Assembly (NCBI RefSeq): GCF_033115175.1
Contig: NC_084850.1
Location: 105,569,939 to 105,633,938 of the forward strand
DNA length: 64,000 nucleotides
DNA from: Lepus europaeus
Taxonomy: Eukaryota > Chordata > Mammalia > Lagomorpha > Leporidae
Direction of reading: 5' to 3'
Part shown: one piece after another, positions 11,783 through 21,842 of the stretch
Position numbering within the stretch: position 1 is the stretch's first letter
How the letters are laid out: every line of letters begins with the position of its first letter
Translations under genes and position numbers: made by a program
Notes under the pieces: generated by a model
Seen by the model: only the letters and a program-made list of their open reading frames with translations
Database searches by the model: none
Told to the model about the DNA's origin: nothing

Positions 11783-12381
11783 TGTCACCAACAAAACCCA
11801 TTGGCATTGTCATATAGGAGTTATTTCAGGTATCTTGAAAATCCTTTGTGATCATCACGATACTTCAAAATTTGTCATGAAGCTGGACCTTGCAATTTAA
11901 TGCACTAGTAGGAATCACACATATTGCATTATAAAATTTGTAATACTTTGATAGCTCTGTTTCAGTGTAATTGGTTTGCTTTGTAATCTTAGATCTTTTA
12001 CTTTATTCATTTAGAAATGCTGTTATCTAGACTGCTAAATGGCCTATGGTACAAAATTCTTTAAGATAATTTGTCTTGAACAACCAGCCATGACTCAGGA
12101 ATCATTGAATTTTTTTAGACATTGTTGATTTTAAATCCCATTGACAACTTTAGTCATTATCCTTTGCATGATCAGAATGCATGTTTGGTTTTTTTTAATC
12201 CATGAAAAATGCTCTTAGGAACATTGTCCCCTGGGAACAGAAGAATCCATTCTCCGTTACTTTTCCTGTTCTCTTTTTGGATACCTCATTTGCCCACAAT
12301 GAAGGAACAAAGGGCAAACTTCTAAGTTTATTAGCTCAAAGTCATTGTTTACTTATAAATACCTGCTATCCTAGCAGAGAT
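11783..12381. other. No gene seen; unassigned sequence
   Basis: About 600 bp, AT-rich. It may continue the same old sequence as 11,340-11,450 on the other side of the SINE, but no family is recognised. Confidence 0.4.
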
Positions 12382-12392
12382 AGCAAGCAGCC

Positions 12393-12521
12393 TTTTTTTT
12401 TTTTTAAAAAAAGATTTATTTATTTATTTGAAAGCCAGAGAGACAGAGAGAGCGAGCTTCTTTTTTTTTTTTTTAAAGATTTATTTATTTTACTTGAAAG
12501 TCACAGTTACACAGAGAGAGG

Positions 12522-12564
<43 letters not shown>

Positions 12565-13087
12565 GTCTTCCATTTGCTGGTTCACTCCCCAGATGGCTGC
12601 AATGGCTGGAGCTGCACCAATCTGAAACCAGGAGCCAGGAGCTTCTTCCAGGTCTCCCATGTGGGTGCAGAGGCCCAAGGACTTGGCATCTTCTACTGCT
12701 TTCCTAGGCCATAGCAGAGAGCTAGATTGCAAATGGAGCAGCTGGGTCTCAAACTGGTGCCTATATGGGATGCTGACACTGCAGGCAGCAGCTTTACCTG
12801 CTACGCCACAGCGTGGGCCCCGAGAGAGGTCTTCCATCTACTGGTTCACTCCCCAAATGGCCTAAATAGCTGGAGCTGAGCTGATCTGAAGTCAGGAGCC
12901 AGGAGCTTCTTCTGCATCTCCCACATGGGTTCAGGGGCCCAGGGACTTGGGCCATCTTCTATTTCTTTCCCAGGCCGTAGCAGAGAATTGGATCAGGAGT
13001 GGAGCAGCGGGGACTTGAACTGGCGCTCTTATGGGATGCCAGCACTGCAGGTGGTGGCTTTACCTGATAAGCCACAATGCTGGCCCC
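12393..13087 (-). mobile_element. C-repeat SINE, type A, split by a second SINE
   Basis: The tail part (12393-12456) and the body (12822-13087, ending 'ccacaatgctggcccc') belong to one reversed element. The perfect TSD AGCAAGCAGCC at 12382-12392 and 13088-13098 encloses both parts and the inner SINE. Confidence 0.9.
12457..12821 (-). mobile_element. C-repeat SINE, type A, nested
   Basis: Full-length reversed element from a T-run to 'cacagcgtgggcccc', inserted into the GA-rich tract of the surrounding SINE in the same orientation. Both copies keep a GA tract. Confidence 0.9.
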
Positions 13088-13201
13088 AGCAAGCAGCCCT
13101 TTTAAATTTTTTTTCTGCCCTATTATCTCTGGGTTACATGAAGTCCCACTGCAGACATATATCCAGTTGTTCCAACAGGATCCTTTCAACTTTGAACTTT
13201 T

Positions 13202-13527
13202 TAAAAATAGCTTTTTAAAAGATTTTACTTATTTGAGAGGTAGAATTACAGACAGAGAGGGAGAGATGGAGAGATGGAGAGAAGGTCTTCTATCCACTGG
13301 TTCATTCCCCAGATGGCCTCAATGGTCTGAAGCCAGGATCCAGGGGCTCCTTTCTGGTCTCCTACATGGGGGGCTGGGGCCCAAGCACTTGGGCCATCTT
13401 TTCCTGCTTTCCCAGGCCATAGCAGAGATCTCTATCAAAAGAGAAGCAGATGGGACACGAACTGGCACCCATATGGGATGCCAGTGTCATAGGTGGAGGC
13501 TTAGCTGCTGTGCACTGGACCCTCAAT
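13202..13527 (-). mobile_element. C-repeat SINE, type A
   Basis: 'ttacttatttgagaggtagaattacag', 'ttctatccactggttcattcccc', end 'gctgtgcactggaccc'. TSD TTTGAACTTTT at 13191-13201 and 13528-13538. Confidence 0.9.
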
Positions 13528-13587
13528 TTTGAACTTTTATTAAACCACTTGAATTGTTCATTCAACTCTTATTTGCATTTTCCAGTG

Positions 13588-14400
13588 TAACAGACCAGAA
13601 TATGCCATATTCCAATATGTCTTTTTGGCATAAGGATTATTTTGAGCACTGGCTACCACAGCAGAATTTCTAAGAGGGAAGTTAGTCTTCTTGAAAGTGA
13701 AATTGTTTTCTTTAAAGAAAATCTCCATTTATAAGCATATCTTCCTCTCTGTACCAGGAGAAAAAGGGATGAGTAAATCACTAGAGACTCTTATCAGTGG
13801 AGAAGATGCCACTTTAATATGTCTAACAAACCTTATACTTGTTCACTGTGCACATCTTGGACATTTTCCATAACCAATCTTCCCCATACCCTTCTTTCTT
13901 TGTTTCAAAGAATAATGCTATTTAAACCTGAACTCTAGGCTACTTCTTTGAGGTTTACTCATTTTCCCTAGGTATTTTCCATGCACATATGAGGCATATA
14001 TGTTATCTTTTTAATCAGTCTTTTGTTTTTATTTTAAAGATTTATTTATTTATTTGAAAGGCAGATTTACAGAGACAGAGCAAGAGAGAGGTCTTCCATC
14101 CACTGGTTTACTTCCCAAATGGTGGCAGTGGTCAGGGCTGGGCCAAGTCAAAGCCAGGAGCCTGGAATTCCCTCTGTGTCTACCTTGTAGGTGGCAAGGG
14201 CCCAAGCAATTGGGCCATCTTCTGCTGCTTTCCCAAGTGCATTAGCAGGAAGCTGGATTGGAAGTAGAGCAGCTGGAACTCAAACCCATGCCCATATGGG
14301 ATGTGGCATCGCAGGCGGCTGTTTAACCCCCTGTTCCACAGTGCTGGCCCCATTAATCTGTCTTTTGTGACATGAACCCATCCCAACTGAAAGCTATGAA
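13588..14400 (+). mobile_element. Ancient ERVL-type LTR, split by a SINE
   Basis: 'accagaatatgccat', 'ctttttggcataaggattat', 'gaggtttactcattttcc', 'ttttaatcagtcttttg' and 'tgtgacatgaacccatccc' follow in the same order as in two other plus-strand LTRs here (31,450-32,450 and 35,745-36,250). A SINE sits in it near the 3' end. A solo LTR: no internal retroviral sequence is seen beside it. Confidence 0.55.
14027..14352 (-). mobile_element. C-repeat SINE, type A, inside an LTR
   Basis: Full length, reversed, ending 'tccacagtgctggcccc'. The TSD is 16 bp with one mismatch: TTAATCAGTCTTTTGT at 14011-14026 and TTAATCTGTCTTTTGT at 14353-14368. Confidence 0.94.
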
Positions 14401-14520
14401 CAGTAGTTCTACCTTAGATCAGCTTTCCAATTGGATTTCACACTTCAATAAGACAGAACCATCTGTTGGGAAATGTACATTAGGTTGATTCATAACCACC
14501 AAGATCACTGGAATTCTTTC

Positions 14521-14757
14521 TTTTTAAAAAATATCTATTTACATATTAAATTGAAAGGGAGAGGAAGAGGGAGAGGGAGAGGGAGAGGGAGAGGGAGAGG
14601 GAGAGAGAGAGAGAGAACGAGAATGAATAAGAATATTTGATTATGTTACAGATCCTAATTTTGGCCTGGCCCAGCTCTGGCTGTTGTGGGCATTTGGAGA
14701 GTGAACCAGCAGAGTAAAACATGGCCTCGTTCTGTTTCTCTGCCTCACAAAAAATAG
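14521..14757. mobile_element. Composite of two SINE ends around a hexamer repeat
   Basis: The left part is the reversed start of a SINE tail, running into (GGGAGA)n. The right part, from about 14648, is the 3' third of a plus-strand C-repeat ('ggcctggcccagctctggct', 'gtgaaccagcagag'). The bodies of both elements are missing. Confidence 0.65.
14557..14616. repeat. (GGGAGA)n hexamer repeat
   Basis: Near-perfect hexamer array ending in a short GA run. It is the reverse complement of the CCCTCT array in the SINE at the left edge of the window. Confidence 0.92.
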
Positions 14758-15160
14758 TAACAACAATAGTAATAAAGACCCAAACCCCATTTTCCTCATG
14801 ACATCTCAAGGCTATTTGCCAAGAGGATCCAGAGATTTAGGGTACAGCAGCAGTCCCTGAGTAATCTCAGATGGAAGATACATGCAATAAGATTATTCCC
14901 TTGCTTCAAGGAGGAAGGCAGATCCAATAATTCTAACTCATTTAGGATATCTGCTTCCTGGCAAATCAGAGATAACAGACCCCCAGGCCTCTCAACATTC
15001 TTTGCTTGCTGTTATGTATTTGTCTTTCTCTTTCTGCTTTTCTCATCTACTCTGTTTCTCTCCTTGGCTTGTCCCTAAATGAAGAAATGTAAAAGCCTTC
15101 AACTGAGTTTAAATTTTATCTGTTAATGAATGCTTGGGGAAATTGGCCATGGATGAGGGT
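14758..15160. other. No gene seen; unassigned sequence
   Basis: About 400 bp without recognised repeat or exon. Confidence 0.45.
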
Positions 15161-15452
15161 TTTTTTTTTTAAAGATTTATTTATTTATTTAAAAGACTGA
15201 GGGGGGGGAGGAGAGAGGGAGAGAGAGAGAGAACTCTTCCATCCACTGCTGACTACCCAAATGGCTGCAAGGTCAGGGCTGGCACATGGATGGCACGGAC
15301 CCAAACACTTGAGCCATCTTCTGCTGCTTTCTCAGGTTCATTAGCAAGGAGCTGGGTTAGAAGTGGAGCAGCCAGGACTCAAACCAGTGCTCATGTGGGG
15401 TGCCATGATTGCATATGATGGCTTAACCTGCTGTGCCACAACACCCAACCCC
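15161..15452 (-). mobile_element. C-repeat SINE, type A, with internal losses
   Basis: 'aaagatttatttatttatttaaaagactga', a G-run, 'ttccatccactgctgactaccc', end 'tgccacaacacccaacccc'. Some central blocks are shortened. Confidence 0.85.
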
Positions 15453-15661
15453 AACCACAGGCAGAGTTTTATTAAAAGCAGAAATTTTTTCAGGATGATA
15501 TGTGTCCTCACATGAATTCCTAAAAACCTTTTCTGATCTATTTAATAAGCTATAATTTGTCAGTTCAGTATCATCTAGGAACCTTTTGTCTTCTTTCCTC
15601 TTGGATGCAGGAACTTTAGATTTTATTTGGAGCAGGATTTTATTTATTTGGTTCTTAAAAC

Positions 15662-15667
15662 TTTATT
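15662..15667 (-). promoter_or_regulatory. Retrocopied polyadenylation signal
   Basis: AATAAA on the minus strand (TTTATT on plus), just before the A-rich remnant at about 15620-15655. It marks the 3' end of the copied RAD23A mRNA. Confidence 0.75.
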
Positions 15668-16315
15668 CAGTTCAAAACCTTTATGAGAAGCATGGTTCTT
15701 TTCTGGGGTGGGGTGGCCTTGGCCTCCAGAGCTGATGTTACCCCTTCCCTAGGCTGGAAGCCAAGGCCAGACTGGGGAGGGAGGCCTTAGACCTCTCAGG
15801 GATTACTCCAGATGGAAAGATTTGGGCCACTCCAATGGAGGGCCAAAGTTTGGGGCTTCAGCTTCCCCTCCTTCTGGAAGAGGGCAAGGCAGGAGGGTCC
15901 TCAGGGGCTCTTTGGAGGATGGGGAAGCAAGCATTCACGTCTGCAGGGAACTGGGACAGAGGCCAAGAGGGATCTATCTGTTGCCTCCGGGTCTTTCCAG
16001 CAACTTTTTGCAGATTGGGCTGTAGAGGAGGATGGGGACAGCTGTCGGGCCCGGGTCTTCTTAGATTGAGAAATGAACGAGGACCACTTGGGGAAGGTGG
16101 GAAGCTGGGATATTTGGGGTTTTTCTTAAGGTCTTAAATTATTTTCCTACTTATTAAATAAACACAACTATACATATGCATTTTTTTCTTTTATTAATGT
16201 TTCCACAAGCAGGAAATGGGGTGTGGACAGTGGGCCACCGGGCTTCTTGACATCACTTTCCATCAAAGTTATGACTTAGGAAAGTGCAGAATTGGTCTCC
16301 TCCTGACTCCTGGTG

Positions 16316-17068
16316 TTACTTGTCGTCAAAATTTTGACTCAGGAGGAGACTGACAGCCAAATTCTCATTTTTTTCACATGCGAAGTAGGCCTCGATGACC
16401 AGGCTCTCGGGGAAACCCAGGGCCTTCAGCTTTTCTATAGCTTCCTTCTCCTGTCTTGTCACGTGGATGTAGTTGACTTGCGGGGTCTCTTCGCTTGTGG
16501 CGCCCACCTCCTCCTCCATGTCTGTGATGTTTGCCAGCTCCCTGCGGGGTTCGTTGAGCATTTGATTGAAGTGCTCCTCATGCTGGCTCATTTCTTCAGG
16601 CTCCTCCTGGTCCAGCTGCTGGAGAATGCTGGGCAGCAGTCCCATGTTCTGCTGAATCCCCTGCCGCATGTTTTGGAACTGGGCCTGATCACGCAGGAAC
16701 TCCAGGGTGGTGGATCTTGCTGCCTCTGCCACTGGCTGTTCGGACATCCGGCACTCCTGGATGGAAAGGAGTTCAGGCTCGGGGCTTGAAGGAATTCCCG
16801 TGAGCAGATATTCAACGGCTCGGTGTGGGTTATTGTAGCTGGCACTCAGGGCTGCCAGGACCGGCTCTCTCTTGTAGCCCATGGACATCAGTTCCGAGAC
16901 CACGGCCTCATATTCAGAGCCCGTTACCAGCGTAGAGGCCGCATCTTCCTTTCGCTCATTGTTACCCGAAGAGCGCACAGAGCCTGACCTACTTCCTGAA
17001 GATGTTGTGAGGTCTGACTCCTCTGATGGACACATGTCCTTCCTGGAGTTCCGTGGGGATTGGGACAT
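16316..17068 (-). pseudogene. RAD23A: Residual 250-codon open frame of the RAD23A retrocopy
   Basis: This is the unbroken C-terminal two thirds of the retrocopy. UBA1 lies at about residues 52-92 with the MGY loop at 63-65; the XPC-binding (STI1-like) domain at about 121-174, with a loss of about three residues compared with the parent; UBA2 at about 206-246 with the LGFP loop. The UBL that docks on the proteasome is absent. The start Met lies in the linker, equivalent to 'GMSHPP' of the parent. Substitutions fall in conserved places too (for example extra acidic residues after 'LLPSILQQL'). With no promoter in view I regard it as a chance survivor, but expression cannot be excluded from sequence alone. 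Confidence 0.6.
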
Positions 17069-17668
17069 GTTGGCGGTACAGGCTGCTGGGGAAGGATGAA
17101 GAATACCCCAGAGTGGAGCGGCAGCGACGGAGGCCTCTGGCGGCGGTGAGAAACTCTGGCCCGACTAAGCCTTGGTCACCATGACGACCATAAAGTCGAC
17201 GTAACAGTCCCTGATGGAGACGTCATCATTCAGGGCCTTGCCGGCCTAGATGAGTTCCTGTCCAGGCAAGGGGAAAAGCATCACAGCCCCTCCTGGCATT
17301 TAGCTTCGGCTCTAGCACCTTTAAGGTCTCTTCAGGCTCCAAGCATATCTTGAAGGTCTGCTACTGCAGTGTTTTCAGCGTGGTGGTGACGGCCATGCTG
17401 CTGCCGTCACTAACACTACCACCATCTTAGCACCAAACAGTGCCTCCTGGACCACAGTTTTAATTTCTCACTATTCTACTTTGCTCTCTCCAAGTCTCTG
17501 ATTGTTGTGCTGTTGTTGATATTTTAATAAAGCATTTCTATCTGTCCTAAGAGCGTTATTATACAGCTGATGACCTAGTGAATAAAAAAGTCACTTAGTA
17601 ACTCTCCCTTCCACAAGATTCTTCCAGCTTTACCACTAGACATTAAGCAGCTCCTCAAGAAATTCTTT

Positions 17669-17977
17669 TTTTTTATTTAAAGATTTATTTATTTATTTGA
17701 AGGGGAGACAGATACCTTCCATTTGCTGGTTCATTTCCCAGATGGCTGCAATGGCTGGGTCTGGACCTGGCCAAAGCCAGGGGCCTGGAAGTCCATCCTT
17801 GTCTCTCACGTGGGTGGCAGGATCCCAAGCACTTGGGCCATCTTCCCCTGCCTTCCCAAGAGCATTAACAGGGAGCTGAATGGGAAGTGGAGCAGCTGGG
17901 ACTAGAAACAGCACTCATGTGCAATTCATGCATTGCAGATGGCAAGTTAACCTGCTGTGCCACAATGTTGGCTCCCC
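17669..17977 (-). mobile_element. C-repeat SINE, type A, first of a same-site pair
   Basis: Reversed element from poly(T) to 'cacaatgttggctccccc'. Flanked by CAAGAAATTCTTT (17656-17668) and CAAGCAATTCTTT (17978-17990). Confidence 0.92.
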
Positions 17978-17990
17978 CAAGCAATTCTTT

Positions 17991-18327
17991 TTAATTTTTT
18001 TTAAAGATTTATTTATTTATTTGAAAGGTTGAGTTACAGAGAGGCAGAGGCAGAGGTAGAGAAAGAGAGAGGTCTTCCATCTGGTGCTTCACTCCCCAAG
18101 TGGCTACAGTGGCTGGAGCTGTGCCAATCTGAAGCCAGGTGCCAGGAGCTTCTTTTGAGTTTCCCATATGAGCATAGGAGCTCAACGACTTGGGCCATCT
18201 TTTTCTTTCCCAGGCCATAACAGAGAGGTGGATTGGAAATGGAATAGCTGAGTCTCTAACCGGCACCCATATGGAATGCCTCCACTGCGGGTGGCAGTTT
18301 TACCCACTATACCACAGTGCCGGTCCT
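17991..18327 (-). mobile_element. C-repeat SINE, type A, second of a same-site pair
   Basis: Reversed element from poly(T) to 'accacagtgccggtcc'. Its right flank at 18328-18340, CAAGCAATTCTTT, is a third copy of the target seen on both sides of the preceding SINE. Confidence 0.93.
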
Positions 18328-18358
18328 CAAGCAATTCTTTAAAAACACAGTATATGTA

Positions 18359-18670
18359 GGAGCCCACGTTGTAGTGCAGTGGGTTAAGCTGCGGTTTTCA
18401 GCACTAGTATCTCATACAGGTGCTGATTTGAATCTCAGCTGTTCCACTTATCCAGCTCCTTGCTAATGTGCCTGGAAAAGCAGTAGATGATGGCCCAAGT
18501 CCTTGGGTCTCTGCACTCACGTGGGAGACCCAGCTGGAGTTCCAGGCTCCTGGATTTGGCCTGGCCCAACCCTGGCCATTGTGGCTATTTGGGGAGTGAA
18601 ACACTGGATGGAAGATTTCTCTATGTCTCTCTGTAACTCTTTCAAATAATTAAATAAATCTTTAAAAAAA
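18359..18670 (+). mobile_element. C-repeat SINE, type A
   Basis: Head 'ggagcccacgttgtagtgcag', body 'tctcatacaggtgctgatttgaatc', tail 'aattaaataaatctttaaaa'. The flanks share TATATG. Confidence 0.9.
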
Positions 18671-18714
18671 ATTATATGCATTTTTCTAAGAAACTCAGCT
18701 AGGAGAGAGGATTT

Positions 18715-18870
18715 TGAATGTTCCCAACAAAAGGAAATTATATTTAAGTTTGTAGATAAGCCAGTTACCCTGATCATATCATTATACATTATATACATGT
18801 ATGCAAATGTCACAAAGTACCTCGTAAACATGTGCAATTACCAGGTGTGAATTTAAGTAATTAAATACAC
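18715..18870 (+). mobile_element. Ancient L1M 3' end fragment
   Basis: 'gttaccctgatcatatcattatac', 'tatacatgtatg' and 'gtacctcgtaaacatgtgcaatta' follow the closing part of L1M 3' UTRs. Confidence 0.5.
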
Positions 18871-18889
18871 ATAAGAAAATGAACATGTC

Positions 18890-19320
18890 TGTGAGCCCCC
18901 CAAATTCCTTTGAGTCCCTTTGTTATTCTTTCCTGCCTCTTCCCTGTGCCTAACTCCCAGAAGCTACTCATCTGTTTGTGGTTAATTTAGATTAGCTTGC
19001 ATTTTCTAGGGATTTACATATATGGAATCAAAACATAATTCTTCTGGAATTCAAAATAACTTATATGTAGCAATAATTTGTTTTTTATTACTGATATTGA
19101 GTATTTGTGAATATTGGACAATTGTGGACATATCAAAATTTGTTTAGCCATTTGTTTATCCAGCCACCTAATGGACATTTGGATGATTCCAGTTTTGGTT
19201 ATTACAGACAGAGGTGTTATGAACATTCATGTACAAGTCTTTCTATGGACTATGTTTTCATTTCTCTTGGATAAATACTTATAACTGGACTGGCTGGATC
19301 ATATAATAGGTATATATTGT
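18890..19320 (-). mobile_element. Ancient L1M, ORF2 end
   Basis: The plus strand reads 'ctaatggacatttggatgattccag', 'ggttattacagacagaggtg' and 'ataaatacttataactggac', the reverse complement of the end of L1M ORF2. Strongly decayed. Confidence 0.65.
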
Positions 19321-19359
19321 CAGGGTGGGAAGAGTTTCACCTCAATCTTCAAAATTTAT

Positions 19360-19675
19360 TTATTTATTTAAAGGTTTATTTTTATTTATTTGAAAGGAAG
19401 TTAACAGAGAGAGGGAGACACACACACACACACACACAGGTATCTTCCATCTGCTGGTTCATTCCTCGAAATGGCTGCAATGGTGGGGGCTGTGCCAGGT
19501 CAAAGTCAGGAACCTAGAACTCCTTCTGGGTCTACCACGCAGGTGGCAGTGACCCAAGTACTTCATCTTCTGCTGCTTTCTCAGGCGCATGGATAGGAGC
19601 TGGATCAGAAAAGGGGAGGCTAGACTGGAACTGGCAGCCATATAGGATGCCAGAATTTCAGGCCACACACTGGCC
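19360..19675 (-). mobile_element. C-repeat SINE, type A, first of a same-site pair
   Basis: Reversed element with a (CA)n run in the GA tract, ending 'ccacacactggccc'. Left flank CAATCTTCAAAATTTAT at 19343-19359. Confidence 0.88.
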
Positions 19676-19690
19676 CTTGAAATTTATTTA

Positions 19691-20010
19691 GTTTAAAAAG
19701 ATTTATTTATTTGAAAGGCAGAGTGACAGAGAGGGAAGAGAGAGAAAAGATTTTCCATCTGCTGGTTCACTCCCCAAATGACTGCAACAGCTAGAGATGG
19801 GCCAGCTGAAACTAGGATGCTGGAACTCCATCCAGGTCTCCCTTGTGTGTGTCACGGGCCCAAATACTTGGGCCATAATCCACTGCCTTCCCAGGTGCAC
19901 TAGCAGGGAGCTGGATTGGAAACAGAGTAGCTGGGACTCAAATTGTCACTTCAGTATAAGGTGCAGAGGTTGTGAGCAGTGACTTCACCTGCTGTGCCAC
20001 AAACCTAGCC
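19691..20010 (-). mobile_element. C-repeat SINE, type A, second of a same-site pair
   Basis: Reversed element ending 'tgccacaaacctagcc'. Right flank CAATCTTCAAAATTTAT at 20011-20027 equals the left flank of the previous SINE; a decayed copy (CTTGAAATTTAT) lies between the two. Confidence 0.9.
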
Positions 20011-20027
20011 CAATCTTCAAAATTTAT

Positions 20028-20520
20028 AGTTGTGACACACCTTTGTACAGAAAGGTTAACAAGAGAAAAAGAAGCAAGTTTATTAACATGTGCAGTACAC
20101 ATCATGTGGGAGAAACCTCAATAAAATGTAACTTAAGGCAGTAGATTGCAACTCTGGCTTATATAACATCTTGAACAAAAACAATATTCGTGGAGAAATG
20201 ACAGGATAAAACAAAGCAATTTTAGGCTTTCAAGAGTGATAAACTACATGAAGGTAACTATATTGGAAGAAATGAGTGCAATTAAGTTTGTTTGTAGATT
20301 CCTGTGGTGCAATTGCTGGTTTTTATTTGCAAGGGTGGGTAAGGTACATGTAAATCATCTGTGTTTGGGACAACTTATAATATTTTTCTACCAAATGTTA
20401 CCTGTTCTTAAGTCCATGTTCCCATTACCTTCTTATTATAAATACCATATGAATACCATAAAATGTCATGAAGACATAAGGTAATAAAGTCCATATATTA
20501 AAAAATTTTAAAAAACGCAA
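20028..20520 (-). mobile_element. Possible ancient ERVL-type LTR
   Basis: 'aagcaagtttattaacatgtgcagtacacatcatg' and 'gggagaaacctcaata' resemble the reversed end of old ERVL LTRs, including a reversed AATAAA. The rest is too diverged to place, and it could be unrelated sequence. Confidence 0.35.
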
Positions 20521-20532
20521 GCAATTAACTTC

Positions 20533-20850
20533 ATTTTATTTTATTTTTTTCACATTTGTTCATGTATTTGAAAGGCACAGCAAGAGAGAGAAATTTTCTA
20601 TCCAATGGTTTGCTCCCCAAATGACTGCAATGGTCAGAGCTCGGGGCCAGGCCAAAGTCAGGAGCCTGGAACTTCATCTGGGTCCCCCACATAGGTGGCT
20701 AGTGCCTGAGTACTTGGGCTATTATCCACTGCTTTCCCAAGTGCATTAGCAGGGAACTAGATCCAAAGTAGAGCAACTGAGACTTGAACTGGCAATTCCG
20801 TATGGGATGTTGGCATCAGGTTAACCCTCTGTGCCACAATGCAGGCCCCC
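20533..20850 (-). mobile_element. C-repeat SINE, type A
   Basis: 'catgtatttgaaaggcacagcaag', 'ttctatccaatggtttgctcccc', end 'tgccacaatgcaggcccc'. Confidence 0.9.
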
Positions 20851-21162
20851 ATGGACTTAATTTTTCAATAGCTAAGATATATTAACGCATTAAGACACAT
20901 TTTGCAGTTCTATGACAGTAGGGAAGCTGATGTATTTCTTATCATGTGTTTTGGGTTGAAATGTAAAAAAGTGAACACATTTCTTGGCAATGCGTAAGTG
21001 ATTTTTCCTTGTACTCTTCTCGTTATATGTATCAGACTCATTCAGGACAATAAGATTAAGAAAGTAAGTCACAAACCTAGCTATCTGATGAGCATTTATC
21101 CTTACCAGAATTATGTTTCTATGGTTAGGTGTTTGGCCTAGCACATTAACATGCTGGTTAAT

Positions 21163-21494
21163 GGGGCTGGCAGTGTGGCGTAGAGGGTAAAGCTGCTGCC
21201 TGCAGTGCTGGCATCCCATATGGGTGCTGGTTTGAGTCCTGGCTATTCTACTTCTGATCTAGCTTTCTACTGTGGCCTGAAAAAGCATTAGAAGATGGTC
21301 TAAGTCCTTTGGCCCCTGCACCCATGTGGGAGACCTGGAAGAAGCTCCTGGCTCTTGGCTTCAGATTGGCCCAACTCCAGCTGTTGCAGCCATTTGGGGA
21401 GTGAACCAGCGGATGGAAGGCTTCTTTCTCTCTCTGCCTCTGCCTCTCTGTAAATCTGCATTTCAAATTATAAATAAAAAAATCTTAAAAAAAT
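21163..21494 (+). mobile_element. C-repeat SINE, type A, first of a same-site pair
   Basis: Head 'gggctggcagtgtggcgtagaggg', tail 'aaaaaaatctt'. Flanked by ATGCTGGTTAA (21151-21161) and ATGCTAGTTAA (21495-21505). Confidence 0.94.
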
Positions 21495-21505
21495 ATGCTA
21501 GTTAA

Positions 21506-21842
21506 GGGTACTGACTCTGGTGTAGCAGGTAAAGCTGCCACCTTCTGGAATCCCATATGAGTCCTAGCTGCTCCACTTCCAATCCAACTACTTGCTAATG
21601 TACCTGGGAAAGCAGTAGAAGATGGCCCAAGTACTTAGGCCATTGTACCCACATGGGAGACCCCGAAGAAGCTCCTGGCTCCTGGCTTCGGATTGTCCTA
21701 CCTCCAGCCATTGCAGCCTTTTGAGGAATGAGCCAGTGAATGGAAGATCTCTCTCTCTCCTTTTCTTTCTCTCTGTAACTTTGCCTTTCAAATAAATAAA
21801 TAAATAAATAAATAAATAAATCTATCTTAAAAATTGAAAAAG
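21506..21842 (+). mobile_element. C-repeat SINE, type A, second of a same-site pair
   Basis: Head 'gggtactgactctggtgtagcagg', tail with about nine AAAT units. Right flank ATGCTGTTTAA at 21843-21853 is a third copy of the target sequence. Confidence 0.93.

Larger units (their letters stand above)
15655..17440 (-). pseudogene. RAD23A: RAD23A processed pseudogene
   Basis: Intronless minus-strand copy of the RAD23A mRNA. RAD23A normally hands ubiquitinated proteins to the proteasome and binds XPC in nucleotide excision repair. The start codon is at 17396-17394 and opens MAVTTTLKTLQ, matching the parent N-terminus; codon 12 is a stop (TAG at 17363-17361). Further on, the UBL has a frameshift, another TAG at 17248-17246 (parent tyrosine in 'LIYAGK') and small deletions. 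From 17068 the frame is open to a TAA at 16318-16316 and covers UBA1, the XPC-binding domain and UBA2. RAD23A rather than RAD23B is indicated by '[14 protein letters not shown]', '[12 protein letters not shown]' and the end 'SQNFDDK'. About 650 bp of 3' UTR follow, to a polyadenylation signal at 15667-15662 and a decayed A-rich tail. Absence of introns and broken UBL support a retrocopy. I could not find a convincing TSD. Confidence 0.95.

Noticed and set aside
16588..16845. 85-codon minus-strand frame overlapping the RAD23A retrocopy
   Set aside because: It is an alternative frame of the pseudogene with no homology of its own.
15655..17440. RAD23A as a functional gene
   Set aside because: Stops and frameshifts in the UBL, no introns and a retrocopied polyadenylation signal point to a processed pseudogene.
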